A DNA stretch of 6,143 nt, taken from an uncultured Clostridia bacterium. GTDB taxonomy: Bacteria > Bacillota > Clostridia > UBA1381. The stretch lies in the NCBI GenBank assembly GCA_944391635.1, contig CALXUL010000304.1, positions 1 to 6,143 on the forward strand, read 5' to 3'. The notes beneath the pieces were generated by a model that saw nothing but the letters and a program-made list of their open reading frames with translations, had not been told where the DNA came from and made no database searches. Below are positions 1 to 5,024 of the stretch, one piece after another; within the stretch, counting starts at the first letter, position 1; every line of letters begins with the position of its first letter. Position numbers and translations under genes: made by a program.

Positions 1-1206
1 CAGATGTGCTGAATGTCTGTTTCCGTGTTCGGCCTTGACTGCCATCTCCATTGCTTCCTCAAAAGTAGCACATCTTACTATCGCAAGTATCGGCATCATA
101 AGCTCGGTCTGGACAAATGCCTGCGAAAATTCAGTTTCACAGATAATGCAGCGGATTTCATCCCCGACATTTATTCCTATCTCGGCAAGAATTTTCTTTG
201 CATCCCTGCCTACCCAGTTTTTATTAATTACAAGCTTTGGTTTATCGCCGGGATTTTTAGGCGGCGCTTCAACCAGCACAACCTTTTCAAGCTGTTTTAC
301 CTGCTCGGAATTTATAAGATATGCACCATGTTTTTGCATCTCGCTTATAAGCTGGTCTGCAACATTGTTCATAACAAAACATTCTTTTTCCGCAATACAC
401 GGCAGGTTATTATCAAATGTACATCCGTCGATTATATCTTTTGCAGCTTTAGGAATATCTGCGGTATCATCAACAACTACCGGCGGATTACCCGCACCTG
501 CGCCAATTGCCTTTTTCCCGCTTGAAAGCAGCATTTTTACTACTCCCGGCCCGCCTGTTGCAACAAGCATTCTTACCGACGGATGATTAACCATCATATT
601 TGATGTTTCCATTGTCGGGTTCTTAACCGTCGCAACAATATTTTCAGGACCTCCTGCTGCCAGCACTGCGCGGTTAACCAAGTCAACTGCATATGCTGAT
701 ATTCTCTTTGCATGCGGATGAGGATTAAACAACACACCGTTACCGCCTGCAAGCATCGAAATGCTGTTACACAATATTGTACAGCTGGGGTTTGTAGACG
801 GAGTTATTGCACCTATTATCCCATACGGTGCCATTTCCACGAGCGTAAGTCCGCGGTCACCTGAAAGAGCGCGAACCTCAAGATCCTCCGTACCCGGTGT
901 TTTATCAGCCACCAAATGGTGCTTAAGTGTTTTATGATAAACGTTACCCATTTTGGTATCTTCCACAGCAAGCTTTGCCATTATTTCAGCTTCCTCGTGT
1001 GTAAGACGTCTTATTTCCTTTATTATATTTTCGCGCTGTTCGCGGTTATAGTTCCTGAAAAGCGCATATGCTTTATTCACAGCCTCGATGGCCTCTTCCA
1101 TTGTATCAAAGACACCGAGCTGATGACGTTTTGGTTCCTGCTCCTTTTCCATTCCGGAGAGCACATTTCTGACTATCTGCTCTAACTGCTTTTCGTCAAT
1201 GTTCAT
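1..1206 (-). CDS. pduP: CoA-acylating propionaldehyde dehydrogenase, PduP/EutE type (3' end cut by window)
   Basis: This enzyme oxidises an aldehyde, here probably propionaldehyde, with NAD+ and CoA to acyl-CoA inside a bacterial microcompartment. The 402 visible codons cover most of a family usually about 460-490 residues long; roughly the last 60-90 lie beyond base 1. Residues 1-19 (MNIDEKQLEQIVRNVLSGM) form an amphipathic helix typical of encapsulation peptides, followed by a charged linker and the ALDH domain. Visible motifs are ITPSTNP at 134-140, GAGAGNPP at 235-242, and FDNNLPCIAEKE with the catalytic cysteine at 270. These are diagnostic of the CoA-acylating PduP/EutE group rather than ordinary ALDHs. 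The ATG at 1206 is favoured by an AGGAGG 8 nt upstream and overlaps the TGA of the preceding adenosyltransferase gene (ATGA). It is the third visible gene of the leftward operon. Substrate chain length (propionyl versus acetyl) is inferred from the aldolase and PduO neighbours. The symbol is by family resemblance. Confidence 0.93.
   Translation of the reverse strand, partial: MNIDEKQLEQIVRNVLSGMEKEQEPKRHQLGVFDTMEEAIEAVNKAYALFRNYNREQRENIIKEIRRLTHEEAEIMAKLAVEDTKMGNVYHKTLKHHLVADKTPGTEDLEVRALSGDRGLTLVEMAPYGIIGAITPSTNPSCTILCNSISMLAGGNGVLFNPHPHAKRISAYAVDLVNRAVLAAGGPENIVATVKNPTMETSNMMVNHPSVRMLVATGGPGVVKMLLSSGKKAIGAGAGNPPVVVDDTADIPKAAKDIIDGCTFDNNLPCIAEKECFVMNNVADQLISEMQKHGAYLINSEQVKQLEKVVLVEAPPKNPGDKPKLVINKNWVGRDAKKILAEIGINVGDEIRCIICETEFSQAFVQTELMMPILAIVRCATFEEAMEMAVKAEHGNRHSAHL
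1153..1206 (-). other. N-terminal encapsulation peptide of the aldehyde dehydrogenase
   Basis: Residues 1-18 of the dehydrogenase place hydrophobic residues (I3, L8, I11, V12, V15, L16) on one helix face with charged or polar residues on the other, and a flexible charged linker follows. This is the known layout of the peptide that directs PduP and EutE-like enzymes to the inner face of BMC shell proteins. The targeting role is inferred from resemblance; no shell gene is present in this window to confirm it. Confidence 0.75.
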
Positions 1207-2129
1207 ACCGTCTGCCTCCTAAGTAAATATTCTGCCGCAAAATGTGCAAGCTGTGTATCCTGCTCGGCACTGCCGCCGGATACTCCTACCGCACCGATTA
1301 TTCTTCCTTCAACAATAAGCGGCTCACCTCCGCCAAGCAGGCAAATGCCGTCTCCCTGACCAAGCCCGTCTAACGCACCGCCCCGCGATTCCTTAAGTGC
1401 GGTTATTGTAGGCATTTTCAATGCTACTGCCGTATATGCCTTATCACTTGCTATTTTCCGGCTTGCAATATACGAATCGTCCGATGCGTGCAACAGTACA
1501 GTATTCGCTCCGGCATCCACTATTGCAACCACCGGTCTTACACCAAGTGTCATTGCATACTGTTCCACCGCAAGGGAAATCTCCTTTGCCAAAGACAATG
1601 ACATAATATCCGTTTGATATTCCCCCGGCTTTACCGGCGGTGTCTTATCTTTTGCAGCATACTGTGACATTGCATAAATAACGTCGCTCAAACGGTTTAG
1701 CCAGATAAGCAGCTGCGGTTTTACCCTGCCAAGCTGCCCTGCCTTGACCGCAATCCTCTCAGCGCGCCTTGCAATAGTCCTTGCAAGTGACAAATATGCT
1801 GACGCCGCATTCTTGCCGCTTATAGTAAATCCCTCAAAACCCTTAGAGTATTTGTCGCACATTCTCTCCAATGCACACGGGCATTCATCGATAACCGACG
1901 TCTTTCCTCCGGCAACCTCACCCATAACCTCAATCAGTTTTATTTGTATAGCATTTATATCTTTTTTCAGCTTGTCATCAGAAATATGTACCACACAGAC
2001 CCCAAGGGCTGCCGACAATTCGTCTAAAGTCCCTAAAAGTTCAATTATTATATCAGTTTTGGATATGCGCCGCTGTGACAATGTCGAGGTATAGCCCTTG
2101 TCACCGGCTCCTGTATACAGCTTATCCAT
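1203..2129 (-). CDS. pduO: PduO-type cob(I)alamin adenosyltransferase fused to a GlcG/HbpS-like (PduO C-terminal) domain
   Basis: The N-terminal half (about 1-165) resembles the ATP:cob(I)alamin adenosyltransferase that makes coenzyme B12. It has the ATP-binding start YTGAGDKG (5-12), RISKT (21-25), GTLDELSAALG (33-43) with the conserved Asp36, Phe101, and ARTIARRAER (116-125) followed by NRLSD (145-149). The C-terminal half (about 175-308) is a GlcG/HbpS-like domain with VAIVDAGAN (201-209), AYTAVALK (231-238), LGGGEP (265-270) and VGVSGGS (281-287). The same two-domain order is known from Salmonella PduO, where the C-terminal domain has been reported to bind heme. The length of 308 fits the fused form. 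The start at 2129 shares one base with the aldolase stop (TAATG), and no clear Shine-Dalgarno sequence precedes it, so translation is probably coupled. No encapsulation peptide is visible. The N-terminal half carries three cysteines (83, 85, 91) that I do not recall from typical PduO proteins. Its presence suggests a B12-dependent diol dehydratase or B12 recycling for the compartment; which one cannot be told here. Confidence 0.92.
   Translation of the reverse strand: MDKLYTGAGDKGYTSTLSQRRISKTDIIIELLGTLDELSAALGVCVVHISDDKLKKDINAIQIKLIEVMGEVAGGKTSVIDECPCALERMCDKYSKGFEGFTISGKNAASAYLSLARTIARRAERIAVKAGQLGRVKPQLLIWLNRLSDVIYAMSQYAAKDKTPPVKPGEYQTDIMSLSLAKEISLAVEQYAMTLGVRPVVAIVDAGANTVLLHASDDSYIASRKIASDKAYTAVALKMPTITALKESRGGALDGLGQGDGICLLGGGEPLIVEGRIIGAVGVSGGSAEQDTQLAHFAAEYLLRRQTV
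1215..1220 (-). promoter_or_regulatory. Ribosome binding site AGGAGG for the aldehyde dehydrogenase
   Basis: A consensus AGGAGG lies inside the last codons of the adenosyltransferase gene, 8 nt before the ATG at 1206. It fixes the start of the aldehyde dehydrogenase and suggests strong translation independent of coupling, despite the ATGA overlap. Confidence 0.88.
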
Positions 2130-3013
2130 TATTTCTTGTACTGTTCAAGTACTCTCTTGGTCACCTCAGCGACTATCTTTTCTATATCTGTGTCCTTTGA
2201 GCATGAACAACCATCATTGCACACCTGTGAGGGCAGAGGCTTAAACCCATGATATGCAGCAGGAGATTCAAGATGATTTTTCTCATTCGCTTCAGTTGGC
2301 GACATCTCACATGTTCCGTCTTCATAACATCCCGGGCAAAGCTTTTCCATCGGATGACGTCCGGGCACACCAAATTTCTTTCTAAGTTCTATAAGCTTCT
2401 TAACCTCGCCGCAGGGGATTTCCTTTGCACCGCCGAGCATTGTTGCATAATATGTAAGTTTTGCATAGAACTCTGTTGATTCCATTCTAAAGAATGCGGT
2501 ATTCAAATCACAGCCGAATGAAAGTGCTCCGTGGTTTGCAAGCAGAATTGCATCATAATCCTGGATATACGGCTCAAGTGATTCGGGTATCTCCATTGTA
2601 GACGGGGTACCGTACTGTGCGATAGGCACTGCACCCAGGAATATTACAGCCTCCGGCATAATCATCTTATCAAGCGCTATACCCGCAATTGCAAAGGAGG
2701 TCGCAATCGGCGGATGTGCATGTACCACCGCATTTACGTCAGGTCTTTCCTTATACACCTTAAGATGCATTTTGAACTCTGACGACGGACGGTATTTTCC
2801 GGTTGATTCCTTTGGTGTTCCGGTGCCATCAACCTTGCATATCATATCCGGCGTCATAAATCCTTTAGATACTCCGGTAGGTGTTGTAAAATATGTATTC
2901 TCATCCACCTTTACCGAAATGTTACCATCATTCGCAGCAACAAATCCGTCTTGATAGATACGTCTTCCGATTTCGCAGATTTCCTTTTTGATTTCAAAAT
3001 CCGTTTTGTACAT
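2129..3013 (-). CDS. Class II sugar-phosphate aldolase (fuculose/rhamnulose-1-phosphate type) with BMC-targeting C-terminal extension
   Basis: This is probably a zinc-dependent aldolase that splits L-fuculose-1-phosphate or L-rhamnulose-1-phosphate into dihydroxyacetone phosphate and lactaldehyde. The first 215 or so residues match the class II aldolase/adducin domain: NDGNIS at 28-33, PSSE with the catalytic-type Glu79, HAH with zinc ligands His98 and His100, and ANHG with the third ligand His161. FucA-type enzymes are about 215 residues long, so residues 216-294 are an extension. It holds six cysteines in two clusters (226, 229, 235 and 265, 269, 271) and ends in an amphipathic helix, DIEKIVAEVTKRVLEQYKK, resembling an encapsulation peptide. 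The ATG at 3013 has AGGAGG 8 nt upstream. It is the first gene after the promoter at 3097-3069, directly ahead of the adenosyltransferase and aldehyde dehydrogenase genes, matching the plan of known fucose/rhamnose microcompartment loci. The sequence alone does not settle fuculose versus rhamnulose phosphate. Confidence 0.9.
   Translation of the reverse strand: MYKTDFEIKKEICEIGRRIYQDGFVAANDGNISVKVDENTYFTTPTGVSKGFMTPDMICKVDGTGTPKESTGKYRPSSEFKMHLKVYKERPDVNAVVHAHPPIATSFAIAGIALDKMIMPEAVIFLGAVPIAQYGTPSTMEIPESLEPYIQDYDAILLANHGALSFGCDLNTAFFRMESTEFYAKLTYYATMLGGAKEIPCGEVKKLIELRKKFGVPGRHPMEKLCPGCYEDGTCEMSPTEANEKNHLESPAAYHGFKPLPSQVCNDGCSCSKDTDIEKIVAEVTKRVLEQYKK
2132..2188 (-). other. C-terminal encapsulation-peptide-like helix of the aldolase
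   Basis: Residues 276-294 of the aldolase give an amphipathic helix with I277, I280, V281, V284, V288 and L289 on one face and Lys, Arg and Glu on the other, after a linker of about 60 residues. Similar helices tether cargo enzymes to BMC shells. The function is inferred from composition, position and gene context. Confidence 0.7.
2201..2338 (-). other. Cysteine-rich linker of the aldolase (residues 226-271)
   Basis: Between the catalytic domain and the terminal helix the aldolase has CxxCx5C (Cys226, 229, 235) and CxxxCxC (Cys265, 269, 271), separated by a stretch rich in Glu, Asn and Pro. Six cysteines in 46 residues contrast with only three (13, 59, 168) in residues 1-200, plus Cys201. 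The spacing could suit metal binding (zinc or an iron-sulfur cluster) or disulfides, but no known motif is matched exactly. Confidence 0.6.
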
Positions 3014-3021
3014 TATGTGTA

Positions 3022-3027
3022 CCTCCT
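3022..3027 (-). promoter_or_regulatory. Ribosome binding site AGGAGG for the aldolase
   Basis: A consensus AGGAGG lies 8 nt before the ATG at 3013 and fixes the aldolase start. Confidence 0.88.
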
Positions 3028-3068
3028 CTGAAATTTGGTTTTATTTTGTTTTCCTTTGTTTTTCTTTT

Positions 3069-3097
3069 ATTATATATCTTTTACTGACATTTGTAAA
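3069..3097 (-). promoter_or_regulatory. Sigma-A promoter of the BMC operon
   Basis: On the minus strand TTTACA (3097-3092) and a perfect TATAAT (3074-3069) are separated by 17 bases. Transcription would start near 3062, giving a leader of about 50 nt that carries the aldolase ribosome binding site. The promoter sits in the 142-bp gap between the glycosyltransferase stop and the aldolase start, so the three BMC genes can be expressed apart from the upstream gene. An imperfect dyad, TGTAAAT/AATTTCA at about 3092-3108, overlaps the -35 box and could be an operator. No cre-like sequence with a central CG was found. Confidence 0.75.
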
Positions 3098-3155
3098 TAG
3101 AAATTTCAGCTTTTTTAGTGTCCCCTTTATAGGTTTTTATCGAGTATATTATGAC

Positions 3156-4286
3156 TCAAACTTCCTCTAAAACATGCTGTTTCTTCGATATTTTTTCTAC
3201 AAAATCACAAAGCCGGACGGTAGAATAAGGCTTACCCAAATGTGACACCGACAGTTTCAAAAGACGTAAGCGCCAGCTATGACTCAAAAGTTCAAACAAA
3301 GCTTCTTCCACCCTGAAGGTATCGGTTGCCATTACAGCCGCACCGTTATTTACCAAAAACTCCATATTTCTGTCTTCTTGACCAGGTATAGGATTCATAA
3401 TAATTGCCGGCAAACGTTTTGCCAAAAGCTCAGATGTTGTAAGACCTCCAGGTTTAGTGATAATACAATCCGAAGCATCCATTAAAATATCAATATTATC
3501 AACAAAGCCATAGGTTATAATCTTTTTATTCCACATATGCCGGTCAATATCACGCTTCATTTTTTCATTTCTGCCGCACACGCATAAAACCTGAAAATCT
3601 ATATCCAGTGCGTCTATTGCCTCAAGCTGCTTTACAAGATTCCCATACCCCATAGAACCCATCATAATAAGAATAGTTCTGCGGTTATCAAGATGCAGCT
3701 GTGATCTCGCATTCTCCTTGGAAATCTTTTTAAGGAATTTTCTGCTGATAGGAATACCGTAAGGAAGAATTTTACTTTGGGGTATGCCCTTTCTGCGCAT
3801 CTGGTTATCAAGCAGTGAGTCAGCAGTCACATAAAAATCCATATCTGTACTTTCCCAGAAAGGATGTACGGTGAAATCCGTCACTATTCCAATTGTCGGG
3901 CACTTTATAACCCCTTTTTCCTTAAGATATGTCATAACCATACACGCATAACTGTGCGTTCCTATTATAACATCAGGCGCATAGTTTATTATAAATTCCT
4001 TAAGCTTATGGGATACCAGCTTGGATACTATTGCAATAAGAGATGAGGGTTTATACTTTTCCACACGCTTGTCAAGCAGCGAATATGCCTTCCCGTACAT
4101 TTCAGGGAAATTAGTTGTTGAAAACAGATAGCCTTTGTCAATCGACTCGCCAAGTACCGGGTCTATATAATCAAATGTATCAAGCATTTTGCTTTCTATA
4201 CCGCGTTCCGCCAAACACTCCATAACCGCCTGAGCAGTAGAATGATGTCCATAACCTGCCTTCACAGATATCATCAGTACCTTCAT
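3156..4286 (-). CDS. MGDG-synthase/UgtP-like glycosyltransferase (GT28 family)
   Basis: This is a membrane-associated glycosyltransferase that probably moves glucose or galactose from a UDP-sugar onto diacylglycerol to build glycolipids, as UgtP and plant MGDG synthases do. The N-terminal domain (about 1-170) has the family signature GYGHHSTAQA (11-20), with the GHH at 13-15 expected to contact the acceptor, and IVTDF at 134-138. The C-terminal donor-binding domain (about 200-376) has ILIMMGSMG (205-213), ITKPGGLTTSE (276-286) and PIPGQE (299-304). These are typical of the MGDG_synth plus Glyco_tran_28_C arrangement, and the length of 376 is usual. I chose the ATG at 4286 over an in-frame ATG at 4322 because GGGGGAG lies 7 nt upstream and MKVLMISVKAGYGHH is the normal family N-terminus. 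The gene stands alone, with a promoter at 4453-4426 and a leader of about 130 nt. Related enzymes act on other lipids or on peptidoglycan precursors, so the exact acceptor is uncertain. There is no obvious functional link to the BMC operon. Confidence 0.88.
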   Translation of the reverse strand: MKVLMISVKAGYGHHSTAQAVMECLAERGIESKMLDTFDYIDPVLGESIDKGYLFSTTNFPEMYGKAYSLLDKRVEKYKPSSLIAIVSKLVSHKLKEFIINYAPDVIIGTHSYACMVMTYLKEKGVIKCPTIGIVTDFTVHPFWESTDMDFYVTADSLLDNQMRRKGIPQSKILPYGIPISRKFLKKISKENARSQLHLDNRRTILIMMGSMGYGNLVKQLEAIDALDIDFQVLCVCGRNEKMKRDIDRHMWNKKIITYGFVDNIDILMDASDCIITKPGGLTTSELLAKRLPAIIMNPIPGQEDRNMEFLVNNGAAVMATDTFRVEEALFELLSHSWRLRLLKLSVSHLGKPYSTVRLCDFVEKISKKQHVLEEV

Positions 4287-4293
4287 TATATCA

Positions 4294-4300
4294 CTCCCCC
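4294..4300 (-). promoter_or_regulatory. Ribosome binding site deciding the glycosyltransferase start
   Basis: GGGGGAG lies 7 nt before the ATG at 4286. The alternative upstream ATG at 4322 has no comparable site and would add 12 residues ahead of the conserved family N-terminus. Confidence 0.75.
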
Positions 4301-4357
4301 TAAATTTGATGAAATATGCCAAAATACGGCGATTGAGCTATAAAAATGAAAATAGCA

Positions 4358-4373
4358 CTTGAAAAATATCAAG
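4358..4373. repeat. Inverted repeat CTTGA-N6-TCAAG over a -35 box
   Basis: Two perfect 5-base arms flank six bases and overlap the -35 box of the plus-strand promoter. It could be a repressor operator or a small hairpin in the glycosyltransferase leader. The arms are short, and chance occurrence in AT-rich DNA is possible. Confidence 0.4.
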
Positions 4374-4387
4374 AATTGATGTATAAT
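4359..4387 (+). promoter_or_regulatory. Sigma-A promoter reading toward the pseudo-amidotransferase/ECF S/hpt operon
   Basis: TTGAAA (4359-4364) and a perfect TATAAT (4382-4387) are separated by 17 bases. Transcription would start near 4394, about 90 nt before the GTG at 4483. The -35 box lies within the inverted repeat at 4358-4373. This promoter faces the minus-strand promoter at 4453-4426, so the two predicted leaders overlap by about 25 bases. Confidence 0.65.
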
Positions 4388-4405
4388 CATTGTTATCTGA
4401 TTTTT

Positions 4406-4439
4406 AATTATGAATTATATTATATATTATACCATAATT
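4406..4439. repeat. AT-rich inverted repeat AATTATG-N20-CATAATT
   Basis: Two perfect 7-base arms flank 20 AT-rich bases. The repeat lies in the predicted leader of the rightward operon and covers the -10 region of the leftward promoter. It lacks the GC-rich stem and U-run of an intrinsic terminator. A function is not established. Confidence 0.35.
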
Positions 4440-4453
4440 TAAGTTAATTTCAA
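4426..4453 (-). promoter_or_regulatory. Extended -10 sigma-A promoter reading toward the glycosyltransferase
   Basis: On the minus strand TTGAAA (4453-4448) and TATAAT (4431-4426) are separated by 16 bases, and TGG immediately precedes the -10 box to give an extended TGnTATAAT element. Transcription would start near 4419, leaving a leader of about 130 nt before the glycosyltransferase. The surrounding DNA is very AT-rich, so chance -10 matches are common here, but both boxes together plus the TGn element are strong. Confidence 0.65.
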
Positions 4454-4466
4454 GAGAAAAAAGACA

Positions 4467-4474
4467 AAAGGAGG
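4467..4474 (+). promoter_or_regulatory. Ribosome binding site AAAGGAGG for a GTG start
   Basis: A full anti-16S match lies 8 nt before the GTG at 4483 and decides in favour of that rare start codon. No ATG in frame is nearer. Confidence 0.88.
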
Positions 4475-4482
4475 CAAACTGC

Positions 4483-5007
4483 GTGATACTTTTTATCGGC
4501 GAAAAGGAACTGTATGATTTTGTCAGCGGTATTACATCCGATGTCACATATGATATAGGAATAGAGTCAGCAGAAAAACTTATCGTTTGCAGTGCGACAG
4601 ACTCGGCTGTTGCAGCAGTACGCGCGGCAGCGCTGATAAATATTCCGGTACTCGGCATACTTGACGGGTATCAGGCAGTAGCAACAGCTTTCGGCGCAAG
4701 ATGTGAAGCGGTTGATAGCTGCTGCGAAGGCAAACAGGAATGGGGCGTAATTGATGCAACCAGCCCAATTTACCTGGGGCTTGAAAGTGTAATTAAAATT
4801 TGCCGCGGCAAACCTGTTGCGGTAATCGAATCAACTCTTCCTGCTGACCTTGACTGCATGTCACGCGCTGAAACAGGCGAAATTATCGCTCTGCGTAATT
4901 TTGCGGCAACTAAAAGCTACGGAAATATTTATGCCGTAAATTTTTACCTTTCCTCCGAGCTTACACCGGACGGAAAAAAAATTATAGAAAACTTTATTAA
5001 GTTATAA
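4483..5007 (+). CDS. Catalytically dead class I glutamine amidotransferase-like protein, function unknown
   Basis: This 174-residue soluble protein follows the class I glutamine amidotransferase (GATase1) layout seen in GMP synthase and anthranilate synthase component II. IPVLGILDGYQAVATAFGA (54-72) lines up with the canonical nucleophile elbow PVLGICYGHQ; SPIYLGLES (94-102) and IYAVNFYLSSELTPDGKKI (149-167) line up with SPLFKGL and the IYGVQFHPE-TPEGKKI end. Every catalytic position is changed: the Cys nucleophile is Leu60, the His is Tyr155 and the Glu is Ser157. The glycine-rich oxyanion segment (usually SGGP) reads SATDS at 37-41. It should therefore not hydrolyse glutamine and may be a regulatory, scaffold or binding protein. 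It starts with GTG and has a strong ribosome binding site. Only 17 bp separate it from the ECF S-component gene and hpt follows, which ties it to base salvage. The family assignment rests on my reading of motifs, not on a search; a distant flavodoxin-like or Rossmann-like protein is the main alternative. Confidence 0.72.
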   Translation: MILFIGEKELYDFVSGITSDVTYDIGIESAEKLIVCSATDSAVAAVRAAALINIPVLGILDGYQAVATAFGARCEAVDSCCEGKQEWGVIDATSPIYLGLESVIKICRGKPVAVIESTLPADLDCMSRAETGEIIALRNFAATKSYGNIYAVNFYLSSELTPDGKKIIENFIKL

Positions 5008-5024
5008 GAAAGGATGTCCTACTA

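Noticed and set aside
35..586. Open frame of 183 codons on the plus strand
   Set aside because: It lies entirely antisense to the aldehyde dehydrogenase, whose motifs are clear on the other strand, and it has no ribosome binding site. The overlapping frame at 13-525 is rejected for the same reason.
1744..2094. Open frame of 116 codons on the plus strand
   Set aside because: It is the antisense of the adenosyltransferase domain with its conserved motifs, and has no initiation signal.
3142..3157. Small hairpin GAGT-N8-ACTC at the end of the glycosyltransferase gene as a terminator
   Set aside because: It has a four-base stem that overlaps the stop codon and no U-run directly after it, so it is too weak to call.
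4287..4322. Upstream ATG at 4322 as the glycosyltransferase start
   Set aside because: The ATG at 4286 has a good ribosome binding site and gives the usual family N-terminus; the added 12 residues are not typical.
4317..4332. GCC/GGC mini-hairpin in the glycosyltransferase leader
   Set aside because: Only three GC pairs around a seven-base loop; nothing sets it apart from chance.
4388..4482. Possible purine, NAD or other riboswitch in the leader of the salvage operon
   Set aside because: The leader is short and almost purely AT, without the conserved loop sequences of purine, PRPP, guanidine or NAD riboswitches and without a terminator-like stem.
4404..4658. Open frame of 84 codons on the minus strand
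   Set aside because: It is antisense to the start of the pseudo-amidotransferase gene, runs across the AT-rich leader and has no family resemblance.
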